64,000 bases of DNA. Source: Brachybacterium massiliense (GTDB taxonomy: Bacteria > Actinomycetota > Actinomycetes > Actinomycetales > Dermabacteraceae). The notes beneath the pieces were generated by a model. That model searched no databases. It was given only the letters and a program-made list of their open reading frames with translations, and was not told the origin of the DNA. The translations under genes and the position numbers were made by a program. The stretch spans positions 1,116,001 to 1,180,000 of the forward strand of contig NZ_FXXB01000008.1 in NCBI RefSeq assembly GCF_900184245.1, written 5' to 3'. Of the stretch, positions 26,053-34,650 are shown in pieces (position 1 is the first letter of the stretch; every line of letters begins with the position of its first letter).

Positions 26053-26610
26053 GTGGACGTCACCCACCTCGAATACATCCTCGATCAGCTGAGCGAGCGA
26101 CGACGCAACGTCTACGGCCAGGACTCGAGCACCACCATCATGGGGAACTGGATCCGGGCGGTCGAAGAGGTGGGGATCCCCCACACGATCCGGCACAACA
26201 AGAAGGGGCACCCCTTCGTCGAGATGCATCGGGCCGATGGCACGCGCCTCGCCTACATCCACACGCGGCTTCTGCCGAGCTGCCCGAAGGCGAGCTCCGC
26301 GATCTGCAACGACAAGATCGCGACGAACGAGATCCTCGAGGCTAAGGGGGTGCGCATCCCATGGTCCCGCACATACACCGAGGACGAGGCCGCACGTGCC
26401 CGCAAGGAGGCCTTCGCAGCGCATCCCGAGGTGGTGGTGAAGGCTCATTCGCTCACCCTCGGTGTCGGCGTCTATCTCAACGTGCGCGAGGCGAACTTCG
26501 AGGAGACATTCCGCGAGTGCATCGCCCTGCAGAAGCGGCGTGGCCATGAGGCCAAGGTGATCGTGCAGGAGATGGTGCGCGGATTCGAGGCTCTTCGCGG
26601 TTCGTGGTGA
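26053..26610 (+). pseudogene. second ATP-grasp ligase, 3' end removed by the insertion element
   Basis: Starts at GTG 26053 with AGGAG eight bases upstream. About 178 native residues remain: a preATP-grasp part and the first ATP-binding lobe (CNDKIATNEILEAKGVRIP, VVVKAHSLTLGVGVYLNV, KVIVQEMVRGFE). At 26589 the insertion element begins and the frame closes after seven foreign codons at TGA 26608. The second catalytic lobe is lost, so ligase activity is not expected. It lies 47 bases after the first ATP-grasp gene, probably once part of the same operon. Confidence 0.75.
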
Positions 26611-26611
26611 A
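26589..26611 (+). repeat. left terminal inverted repeat of the ISL3-family element
   Basis: Begins GGCTCTTCGCGG and ends GGTGAA. It pairs with 28011-28033 over 22 of 23 positions. Confidence 0.85.
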
Positions 26612-26632
26612 TGACCCTGCTGTAGCGGGTAT

Positions 26633-27919
26633 TCACGCTACGGTTCTCGCGGCGCTGGCTAACAGGATACGGGTCCGGTAGTTCTCCGCGTTACGGAAGC
26701 CGCGGCCGGTGCGTTTGATGTTCTTGATGCCGGTGTTCGCTGCCTCGACTCGGGCGGTGGTCGCGCCGGTGACGATGAGGACCTCGATCGCGTCCCACCA
26801 GGTCACGACGGTGTCGTAGAGCTTGGTCGCCTCGGGCATGTTCGCGAGCTGGGCGAAGTAGCCCATCCGCATCCGTTCGTCCCAGGCCTGGGCGAGGGTG
26901 TCGGTGGCCAGCAAGCGGCGGAGCTGCTCCTTGATGCCCCAGGCGGCCGAGAGCTCGTCGGTGGGGTCATCGGTGCGGAACACCGACTCCAACCGCTCCC
27001 AGGCCCGTGGAGTGAGGGTGTCAGCGCCGCGTAGCAGCAGCATCCGGTGGGCCCAGGCCGGGTCGTCCTTGCGGCCGCGACGACCGCGATGGGTGCGGGC
27101 TAGGCGTTGACGGACGGTGGTGACCATGTCGTTTCCGAGCTTGACGAGGTGGAACTTGTCGACCGAGACCGCAACGCGGGGCAGGTAGGTCCGCAGTGCT
27201 TTGCGGAACGCGGCCGAGGGATCGATGGCGACGATCTCGATCCGCTCCCGCCAGAGCTCGGAGCGCTGGGCGAGCCAGTCGCCGACGGCGGTGGAGTCCC
27301 GGCCGTCGACGATACCGAGGACCTGCCCGGTGGAGAGGTCGACCAGGGTCGTCATCCAGGGCTCGAACCGTCTCCAGGCACCGTCGTCGGTGCGGAACCA
27401 GCGCACCGACCGGTAGCGGTGCTCATCGATGCCCAGGCGCGTCACTGACACGTCCTCGGCGGTGGGCAGGACCACGGCGGCAGCCGCCAGCGCGGCCTGG
27501 ACCAGCCACCACGAGACGCCATGGGCCCGGGCGACTTCCGAGGCTGCCCGGCCAGAGGTGATCACCGCGGAGACGACCTGATCCCGCAGCCGGGTCGTCG
27601 AGCGCGCGCGGTGCGGGACCTGGTCGGTCGCTTCCCAGAACGTGCGCCGGGCGCAGGCCGACTCGAGGCAGAACCAGCGCCGCTTGGCCCACACCACCGC
27701 CATCGCCCCGGCCACGGGCACGTCTCGCACCTTCTGGGATCGGCGGGAGTGGGCCTTGGTCGCGAGCACCCCGCACGACGGACAGCCCGGCGGCTCGATG
27801 GATTCGATCACCACCCGCCGGCCTCCATCGGGCAGGTCGATCGCGTCGATGACGCGGTAGTCGGGCAGGTTGAAGATCGTGCTCGCAGCATCTCGCTGCG
27901 AACCCGTATTCTCATGCAC
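26633..27919 (-). CDS. ISL3-family transposase
   Basis: 428 residues from GTG 27919. An N-terminal zinc-ribbon (CPSCGV, CLESACARR) and a helix-turn-helix region precede the DDE-type catalytic domain. The motifs GIDEHRY, IDPSAAFRKAL and VDKFHLVKL are typical of ISL3, and the C-terminus GFRNAENYRTRILL carries the family ending. The frame is intact from start to stop and ends 22 bases from the left terminal repeat, so the element may still be active. Confidence 0.92.
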   Translation of the reverse strand: MHENTGSQRDAASTIFNLPDYRVIDAIDLPDGGRRVVIESIEPPGCPSCGVLATKAHSRRSQKVRDVPVAGAMAVVWAKRRWFCLESACARRTFWEATDQVPHRARSTTRLRDQVVSAVITSGRAASEVARAHGVSWWLVQAALAAAAVVLPTAEDVSVTRLGIDEHRYRSVRWFRTDDGAWRRFEPWMTTLVDLSTGQVLGIVDGRDSTAVGDWLAQRSELWRERIEIVAIDPSAAFRKALRTYLPRVAVSVDKFHLVKLGNDMVTTVRQRLARTHRGRRGRKDDPAWAHRMLLLRGADTLTPRAWERLESVFRTDDPTDELSAAWGIKEQLRRLLATDTLAQAWDERMRMGYFAQLANMPEATKLYDTVVTWWDAIEVLIVTGATTARVEAANTGIKNIKRTGRGFRNAENYRTRILLASAARTVA

Positions 27920-27962
27920 AGGCTCGTGGTCCTCTGGGATGTGGCTGTCTAGACAACACCCA

Positions 27963-28466
27963 TCACAGCAGGACCACGGGTCGTTCTACGCCAGCGACGC
28001 GACGCTCTCCTTCACCACGAGCCGCGAAGAGCCGCATAACGTGGTCCTTGTAGAGCCGGTCAACAAGAAGGGGAGAAATGTTTCCATTCTTGACATTATT
28101 GGTCCATGAATATTCAGTACCAATGATAAGCTCGGGCATTGGGGTGAAGTTTGCGATCCGCGCAAACAACTGCTCGAGCAGGGATTCGGTCCTCTTTGAT
28201 GCGACTGTATTGATAACAATCTGCTCGAACCCATTGAGCACCTCGACATTGCCATTAACTTCACTGTAGTGAAAGATCTCCACGGGGTGCCTACGAGAAA
28301 TCTCACGAAGAGCAGTAAAGTTGACGAGGCTCAGCCTCAGAGTCGAGTTCGGTCGCGCAAGAAAATCGGGCGATGTGTAGTATCTCGTGTCGAAACTGAC
28401 TTCAGGGTCAGCGACGTAGAGCTTGTGGATGGCATCCTCGAAGTGGACGACGGCGGTTCTCTTCAT
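27963..28466 (-). pseudogene. unidentified low-GC gene, 3' part replaced by the insertion element
   Basis: ATG 28466 has a strong GAGGAG eight bases upstream. About 144 native codons (28466-28034) encode MKRTAVVHFEDAIHKLYV and a mixed alpha/beta pattern ending near DRLYKDHVM. At 28033 the frame enters the insertion element and ends after about 24 foreign residues. The native part may be the N-terminus of a glycosyltransferase or another polysaccharide enzyme, but no motif confirms this. Codon usage is richer in A/T than in neighbouring genes, which suggests acquisition from elsewhere. Confidence 0.5.
28011..28033 (-). repeat. right terminal inverted repeat of the ISL3-family element
   Basis: Plus-strand end GCGAAGAGCC at 28024-28033 mirrors the left end. 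GC content drops sharply immediately to the right. Confidence 0.85.
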
Positions 28467-28699
28467 TACTTCTCCTCTGACATGTGCGTCCTGCACATTA
28501 GGATCATCCCTACATGTCCAAGTAGGTAACTAAACTACTCGCTAGGGAACTAGACAAGTGAACCTTCTTCCATCCAAGACGACTTCAGTATAGGTCGGGA
28601 CGGCGCTAGGCAGCTTGCTACATACGGAGCCAGCGCCAATCGCATATATCGACACGACCGTTGGGCAGAGCTCACTTGCCGTCCCGGTTGGAACACAAA

Positions 28700-30598
28700 C
28701 TACATTCTTCGCCGCATTACTCCGGTCCGCATAAGGTCGCTATCGACACGTTCAAATCCTTCCAGTTCTTCAGTCCACTTCCTGAGGATCTCCTGCTCGG
28801 CGGGACGATGGGTATCGTCCAGAAGGACGAGGCAGCTCCCTGAGAGTAGATGCTCTAGAACAGGAAGTGCGGGCATTCTCGCTTCGTCTCCAGTTGACTC
28901 CGGAGGACCATCAACTACGAGAACATCAAAGGGGCCTTCGAGACTCTCGATGACGTCAAGGTCATACCAACTAAATGACTCTCCGCCAATCTCCATCGGG
29001 CGCAGAGCGGCGTGATGAACAGTCACCACTTCCTGCAACCCGTGCGTTTCAACTAGCTCCCGCGTCTTCTGCGCGAACGAGCGATCATGCTCAAGCGAGA
29101 CCACCTGGGCGCCCACTCGTTCAGCAAATGTCCCGATCCAAACGCTCGAGGACCCACTGCCGACTTCTAGAATCTTTTTTGGACGCTCCCGCTCTATATA
29201 GTCAGACAAGAACAAGATGGTGTCTGCCGGGAGCGCCCACCATCCCAACGGCGGATATCTACGCGTAACGGTATCCACCCGTGGAAGCAATTGAGCAAGT
29301 GCCTCTACCTGACGCACAACGTCAATAGACTGGCGCTTGGCAAACCGTTCGAGCCTTCCAGTCTGCGCCTGAATGAGGGCTCTATTGGTGGATTCGATCG
29401 CTCGAGTCATCTGAGTCAACAGAGTGGACTCCCCAGATGTCGTCTCGACGACCGACTCCGGTTCCGCATTTTCAACCACTGCAGAGCTGTCGCCAGAAGC
29501 ACGCGTCTCCACGAGAGACGAAATCTTCTCTTCGAAGCTGCGGAGCCGGCCGTCCAGACTCGCCTCTGCTTGAGCAGATGCCTCTTCGAATGCGGACTCC
29601 TTGTTGGCCGCGCGCTCCAGCGCATCTGAAACAAACGTACTAAGGTTGTCCACACCCGCCGCCAACTGTGCTACGTCGCCAGTCAGTTCTGTGCGAACGT
29701 GCTGCAGATCCGCGGCAAGATCGCTATCAATTCGCGAAAGCTCTGAGCGCTCCTTCATAAGGTCCGCAAGAACTGCGGAATGCAACGCCGCCACTTGGTC
29801 TGCGTGGTCCAGTCCCGCAGTCTCCACCGCAGCAAGAACTCGTCGCTCCGCGGCAGTAAATCGGTCGAGCGCAGTTTGGATACTTCCGTCGCGACGGAGG
29901 AAGTTGTGCATCTTCTTCACGGCTACGTTCGCGGCTTCGACGTTGGTCGTGGCTTCAGAGATTGACTTGCTCTGGGCTGCCAGAGCACGCTGGAGAGCAT
30001 CTGCGCGCACCTGGCTATCACGATTCTCACTTCGGAGAAGATTCAAAATCTTCCGCTCACGCGACTCGATAGCTTCCGTCGTTCCGGAAATCTTGCGTAC
30101 ATGCGAGGCGAGTGAACGAATCTCTTCCAACTTTACCCCAGAAGCCAAGCTCTTCTCTAGGAGATCGCCCACGCCTTCCCGGGTCTCTCGCTGGGCGACC
30201 ATGATCTCAGCTAGCCGTTTGCGAGAAGTGTGGAACTCAGAACGCAGTACATTCTGCATCTTCCGCTGGTGTGCTTCTAGTTCAAAATCTTGCTGCCGAA
30301 CAGCGTCCAGCAGCTCACGCAGGGAGTTGAACTCGTCGGAAAATCTCTTATCGAGCGATTTCAATTCGCGGATGATTCGATTCGTCCCGAGAACTCTCTC
30401 TGCGCGAAGTTGTCGCGCGTTGAGGAGCCAACCCAGTACAGTCGCACCAAATACTAGGACGAAGGTGGCCAAGAAAACTATGAACAGACTGAATCGAGGT
30501 TCGCCAATTGCGGCAGCCAGCGCAATTATCGCGACGAGCGACACCGAAACGGACACGCCACCAATCGCTAGCAGCCCCTTAAGATCCAATTTCATCAT
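28700..30598 (-). CDS. membrane-anchored coiled-coil protein with C-terminal SAM-dependent methyltransferase domain
   Basis: 632 residues. Two membrane helices (about residues 10-32 and 37-58) are followed by roughly 340 residues of charged, heptad-like sequence (RELKSLDKRF, RKMQNVLRSEF, RKILNLLRSEN). The last 180 or so residues form a class I methyltransferase: ILEVGSGSSSVWIG (motif I, about 476-489), VVSLEHDRSF (motif II acid) and FDVLVVDGPP (motif III/IV). It resembles methyltransferases acting on sugars. The domain should lie in the cytoplasm, held at the membrane by the coiled coil. The start overlaps the stop of the upstream glycosyltransferase gene (ATGA). Base composition is lower in GC than the window average. 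Confidence 0.65.
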   Translation of the reverse strand: MMKLDLKGLLAIGGVSVSVSLVAIIALAAAIGEPRFSLFIVFLATFVLVFGATVLGWLLNARQLRAERVLGTNRIIRELKSLDKRFSDEFNSLRELLDAVRQQDFELEAHQRKMQNVLRSEFHTSRKRLAEIMVAQRETREGVGDLLEKSLASGVKLEEIRSLASHVRKISGTTEAIESRERKILNLLRSENRDSQVRADALQRALAAQSKSISEATTNVEAANVAVKKMHNFLRRDGSIQTALDRFTAAERRVLAAVETAGLDHADQVAALHSAVLADLMKERSELSRIDSDLAADLQHVRTELTGDVAQLAAGVDNLSTFVSDALERAANKESAFEEASAQAEASLDGRLRSFEEKISSLVETRASGDSSAVVENAEPESVVETTSGESTLLTQMTRAIESTNRALIQAQTGRLERFAKRQSIDVVRQVEALAQLLPRVDTVTRRYPPLGWWALPADTILFLSDYIERERPKKILEVGSGSSSVWIGTFAERVGAQVVSLEHDRSFAQKTRELVETHGLQEVVTVHHAALRPMEIGGESFSWYDLDVIESLEGPFDVLVVDGPPESTGDEARMPALPVLEHLLSGSCLVLLDDTHRPAEQEILRKWTEELEGFERVDSDLMRTGVMRRRM

Positions 30599-33105
30599 GC
30601 CGTCAGCCTTCCGGTTTTTCTTGCATCCACTTGTTCAGCAATGAACTTGACGAAAGGTTCTGAGGAGAATCTTTCCCGCACAAACTCCACCCCCCGCTCA
30701 GCAATGCCATCTTCGCGCGCCGATTCGCTCAAAAGTTTCCGATAAGTCAGAACCGCATCTTGCGGATCCACCCCTATGACCGCGTTACCGAAGACTCTTT
30801 CATACCTTGGTGAACAGAGCACCGGGGTCCCCGCTGCGAGGGCTTCAATGATCGCCCGGTCCCGAGATGCACCACGGGAGCGCCGATCAAAGTGGAACAC
30901 CACGTGCACAGATCTCCAGAAGTGAATCGGATCGTGTTCAACGTTCCTAAAGGTGGTCCAAGTCGGGGGAAGTCGACGCAACCCGAGGAGTGCCTGTCCT
31001 CCGGCAGAATCCCCAAGGATCCGCACGTCAACAGCGGGATCCGTGAGGTATGCGGCTTGTGTCTCGTCGGGCTCAGGCCAGTCGGACACGAACTGGCCGT
31101 TTCCACGACCCACGACGAGGCCGAGTTCGTTCGCTTGCCTTACGGGCCGAGCAAAATATCGTTCTGAGACAACGAGTGGGTAGTCAAGGTCAAGGCAGTC
31201 AACGTTGAATCGTCGGCTGAAATCCTCGGCCTCAAGACCTTCCTCGAGGACCCACGAGCCCTCCACGCCGGTGAGTCTTCTTGCTGCCCGTCCGACTCGG
31301 CTGGGGTCATAGGTCCTCCACTCATCCGTCCGATCGTGTGGCCGATCTGTAGCTATGAAAAGGAGTCGTTCTACCTGCAGAGCCATCTCGGTGGATCTCG
31401 CATAGTCAATGACTGCAGGATCTCGCACGATCATCAGGCGCACGAGGATGTCTTCATCCGGCATGACCTGAGTGACGACACCACCATTGATCCAAGCCTG
31501 GACTATGGGATTCAGTGCGCGCGGCGAGATCGCGACACTGAACGGGGAGTCCAGGTGGAGAATTCCCACGTTAGCGCCAGCCTCGATCACGGCTCCGATC
31601 TCATCGATCGCAGCGCGTTCCAGCTCACCGTTCGCACGCCAATCCGCCACGAAACAGACATCCAGCGCGTCAGCGGTCGCTTCCTGACCAGAGATCTTGC
31701 GGGGTGCCGTGAACGGACTGACTTGCGCCCTGCCTGTGGCCAGCGCTTCCAGATGGCCGTCCTTCTGCCCATGCCACGCTCGGTAGGCGCTAGAGAAGGC
31801 AAGACGGTGCGGCGCCGTCCATCCGTGCCTAAAGTCTGCTCGCGAGAGAGAACCATGAGAGAGCCGGGTCATATACAGCGGGTCGCTGAGCTCTTCGACC
31901 GCTCCGCCGGTGTGGAGCATCAGGCGCTCCCTGAACTCGCTGTCCGCACCCTTTCGCATCGGGAGATAGCCGCCCATCGCCACGGCGTCGTCGCGCCGGA
32001 ACATCAGACTCACTTCACATCGCCGTTGCGGCAAGAACCCGACCGCGGTCCGCACCAGTCGGTCATCAGTCCTATTCGCTGCGGCGACCACACCGGCAAG
32101 GTCTTGCCGGCCATGGAAGGCGCGTAGTTGCTTCTCGATGCGCTGCGGATGCGACCAGTCATCCGTGTCCTGGCCTGTGACGTACTCCCCCTCGGCCTCC
32201 TGGATGCCGGCGTTACGTGCCAGATACGTCCCGCCGTTCTGCGGCATGCGGATGACTCGTACTCGATGATCCATGGCCCGAAGCTCATCGAAGAGCGTAG
32301 TAGGAACCTCCGTCGAGTGATCATCAACGACGAGGAGTTCGATATTGCGCCACGTCTGATTCACGATGGACCGTACCGAAGTCAGGAGCTCTGCAGGCTG
32401 AGGATTGAACGTGGTGAGGATGACCGACACAAGTGGGCAGTCATCCGCCAACGAGTCGCCGCCGGACGTCCGTTCCGCCGCGGCATCCGCCTGGCTGAGT
32501 TCGGCGGGAGGGGTCCTCGTGGTGAGGCCGTCAAACGGCACTTCTGCACCGGGGGACACGTCGATCTCGGCGAGCCCATGGGCGCGAAAGACTTCATTGA
32601 ACTTGTCCAGCCAGAGATCGCTTCCCTGCCCGTCGCCGCGTACGTAGGGGTTCAGGAGGTCTGCCTCGAAATACCCATGGTAGAGCTGCGCTAGGTCGCT
32701 ATCCGCTGCCAGAACCTTCTCGGCATCCTCGAACCGCCCGTTCCAGAAGAGTAACTCGAAGTAGAGGCTCCTCAGCGGTATCGTCGCCGAGGTCTTGGGC
32801 GCTTCTGGCACAGAATGATCCATCGCCTTAAGGGCGAGGTCGTGCTGATACTCGAGCGCGGGGCGAACTGCAACGATGCGAAACAAGCGCGCCAAGTAGA
32901 GCGAGTCGTACCCATCGAACCGCGACGCGTCAACGTCATCCACGACCTGGGCGTAGGTCTTGGTGCCACTGGATGCGAGGTGTGCGAATATCTCCAGGGC
33001 AAGCATCGACTCCGACGAGATCGCCCATCGGTCGGCACGCCAGCCGAATAGCCGGAAGTAGGCGGCTTCTTCCGCGTTGACTATGAGCTCACTGCCCTCA
33101 CTCAT
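30595..33105 (-). CDS. two-domain glycosyltransferase (GT2 plus GT4-like)
   Basis: 836 residues from ATG 33105, with GAGG seven bases upstream (GTG 33111 is possible). Residues about 1-215 are helical with tetratricopeptide-like content. A GT2 domain starts at VSVILTTFNP (about 226), with DDHSTE and QDTDDWSHP as nucleotide and metal-binding sites. The C-terminal third, from DVCFVADW to the end, is GT-B/GT4-like (IIEALAAGTPVLCSP). It shares both catalytic regions with the 971-residue protein encoded next in the operon, including DWSHPQ and GADSEFRERL/GADAEFRDRV, so the two arose by duplication. Unlike that paralogue it lacks a membrane anchor. Confidence 0.7.
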   Translation of the reverse strand: MSEGSELIVNAEEAAYFRLFGWRADRWAISSESMLALEIFAHLASSGTKTYAQVVDDVDASRFDGYDSLYLARLFRIVAVRPALEYQHDLALKAMDHSVPEAPKTSATIPLRSLYFELLFWNGRFEDAEKVLAADSDLAQLYHGYFEADLLNPYVRGDGQGSDLWLDKFNEVFRAHGLAEIDVSPGAEVPFDGLTTRTPPAELSQADAAAERTSGGDSLADDCPLVSVILTTFNPQPAELLTSVRSIVNQTWRNIELLVVDDHSTEVPTTLFDELRAMDHRVRVIRMPQNGGTYLARNAGIQEAEGEYVTGQDTDDWSHPQRIEKQLRAFHGRQDLAGVVAAANRTDDRLVRTAVGFLPQRRCEVSLMFRRDDAVAMGGYLPMRKGADSEFRERLMLHTGGAVEELSDPLYMTRLSHGSLSRADFRHGWTAPHRLAFSSAYRAWHGQKDGHLEALATGRAQVSPFTAPRKISGQEATADALDVCFVADWRANGELERAAIDEIGAVIEAGANVGILHLDSPFSVAISPRALNPIVQAWINGGVVTQVMPDEDILVRLMIVRDPAVIDYARSTEMALQVERLLFIATDRPHDRTDEWRTYDPSRVGRAARRLTGVEGSWVLEEGLEAEDFSRRFNVDCLDLDYPLVVSERYFARPVRQANELGLVVGRGNGQFVSDWPEPDETQAAYLTDPAVDVRILGDSAGGQALLGLRRLPPTWTTFRNVEHDPIHFWRSVHVVFHFDRRSRGASRDRAIIEALAAGTPVLCSPRYERVFGNAVIGVDPQDAVLTYRKLLSESAREDGIAERGVEFVRERFSSEPFVKFIAEQVDARKTGRLTA

Positions 33106-33114
33106 GCGCACACC

Positions 33115-34650
33115 TCATTCTTCCTCTGGGCGACTCGGAACTCCTGAGCCAATTGTGGTCGCATTGACCGGCCACTTCGACCGCTCCACCATCTCGTGGA
33201 GAGCCTGGGCCGCCTCCGCAGCTCCTCGAGGCGCGTCGATGTTGGACAAAGACGACATGAGCTCTTCTCGAACACCGCGGGTGGTGATGCTCGCCAGAGC
33301 GTCCCGGAGCTCGGTGATGCTCTTTGCTGTCAGAACCAGGCCCTTCTCGGCGAGCAGCCTCGCCCGGCGCTCCTGATCATCAGTCACCGTTGCCAGGTCC
33401 GGTACGAGAATGGTGGGGATACCAAGAGCAACGGCTTCCTGGGACGAGTTGTACCCAGCAGCGGAGACGACGAAATCGAACGCGCGCACCAGCGGCATCA
33501 CCGGGTACACCTCGATCTGCTCAGCATGCGGGGAGCCAGATCCCGCCGCAGCGAGCGGGGACACCACCTGTACGGGCGTTGTCCCCGGGCACAACTCGCG
33601 AACCAGCTCAGGGACATCCACACTGCCAGACCCATCGCCATCGATAGCCTGCCGTCCCACGCTGACGAGGGCGTAGGCGCCCGCCGGGTCAAGGCCGAGC
33701 TTCTCGCATGCCTCCGTACGTGTGAGCAGATCTGATCGTGAGGTACGCACGATGGGACCCACGTGAAGTGGAGAGACACCCGGGCCGGCGTCAATGTCTT
33801 CGGAACCAGCGAAGTCCCCCGGAACGATTACTTCGTCAGCAACTTTGAAAACGTCGTGCCTCTGTCGAGACGTTCGGTCCTTCTCCTCTTTCCACATGCC
33901 GCGCTGGACCCAGATGAGGGGGATATCGTTCGCACGGCACACATCGGTGAGCCCCGAGTACACCCACGTGCCGTCGAAAACGACCGCTCGCGGACAGCGC
34001 TCCTCGACGAGACGACGGAAATAAGATCGGAAGACCCGGTTCCAGCGGTGTGGACGTTCCTGCGTTGCGTCGCTCGAGGGGAAATAGTGCACCGTCAGGC
34101 CTGGCGCCCGCACCTGCTCGTAGGCCTTGGACAGGGTGAGCAGTTCGTAACGGTAGCCGTCAGGCAGCTGCTCGGCGACAGCAAGCAGTCGCGTGACATG
34201 CCCCAGCCCGGCCCCATTACTCGTCACAAAGAGCACATCGATCTGATCGGATGGCTCGGTATGGATGAATCCTGCTGTTCCCGAGACCTGAATCTGTCGA
34301 AGGGCGTCTTCGATTCTGGCCAAGGATCGTGCCTGGCGCTTCACCTGGCGCGCTTGCTCTGCCTGTGCCGTGGAGATCTTCGTGGTGAGGGTTCTGCGCG
34401 CTTTCTGCTCGTCGTCCTGGCGCTTCTTGCGCTCCTCCCGAGAAGCGCGCAGCGCCTGCACAGCGATGTCCCTCTGGCGAACCGCCGCGTACGCTGTCAC
34501 TGCCCACCCCGCACAGACCAGTACCGCTCCCGCCGTGTCGGTGATCGACGAGGAGTCGAGGACAAGCAGCACAAGTCCAGTCACGAAAACAAACGCAGCG
34601 AGGGCCAGAATCGTCCTCGTTCCTGGTCGCCGCAGCCGTGAGCCAGGCAT
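33115..34650 (-). CDS. membrane-anchored GT-B glycosyltransferase (MurG/GT28-like) with coiled coil
   Basis: 511 residues. Two membrane helices (about 13-50) precede a basic coiled coil (residues about 55-115, ASREERKKRQDDEQKARR). The catalytic part begins DVLFVTSNGAGLGHVTRLL, the glycine-rich loop of MurG-like enzymes. It continues with AVVFDGTWVYSG and a C-terminal donor site AAGYNSSQEAVALGIPTILVP. It should transfer a sugar from a UDP donor at the inner face of the membrane. Its start overlaps the stop of the 34650-37565 gene by one base. Confidence 0.7.
   Translation of the reverse strand: MPGSRLRRPGTRTILALAAFVFVTGLVLLVLDSSSITDTAGAVLVCAGWAVTAYAAVRQRDIAVQALRASREERKKRQDDEQKARRTLTTKISTAQAEQARQVKRQARSLARIEDALRQIQVSGTAGFIHTEPSDQIDVLFVTSNGAGLGHVTRLLAVAEQLPDGYRYELLTLSKAYEQVRAPGLTVHYFPSSDATQERPHRWNRVFRSYFRRLVEERCPRAVVFDGTWVYSGLTDVCRANDIPLIWVQRGMWKEEKDRTSRQRHDVFKVADEVIVPGDFAGSEDIDAGPGVSPLHVGPIVRTSRSDLLTRTEACEKLGLDPAGAYALVSVGRQAIDGDGSGSVDVPELVRELCPGTTPVQVVSPLAAAGSGSPHAEQIEVYPVMPLVRAFDFVVSAAGYNSSQEAVALGIPTILVPDLATVTDDQERRARLLAEKGLVLTAKSITELRDALASITTRGVREELMSSLSNIDAPRGAAEAAQALHEMVERSKWPVNATTIGSGVPSRPEEE

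Larger units (their letters stand above)
26589..28033. mobile_element. ISL3-family insertion sequence, apparently complete
   Basis: 1445 bp bounded by 23-bp terminal inverted repeats (26589-26611 and 28011-28033) with one mismatch at position 13. It contains one transposase gene on the minus strand. ISL3 elements normally make an 8-bp target duplication, but the flanks here are GGATTCGA on the left and GCATAACG on the right, which do not match. Both neighbouring genes are cut at the element ends and are unrelated. This indicates recombination between two copies or an adjacent deletion after insertion. Confidence 0.85.

Noticed and set aside
28467-28699. Low-GC gap between the truncated gene and the methyltransferase gene, searched for a small gene or second insertion element
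   Set aside because: No terminal repeats, no transposase fragment and no open frame with a convincing ribosome site.
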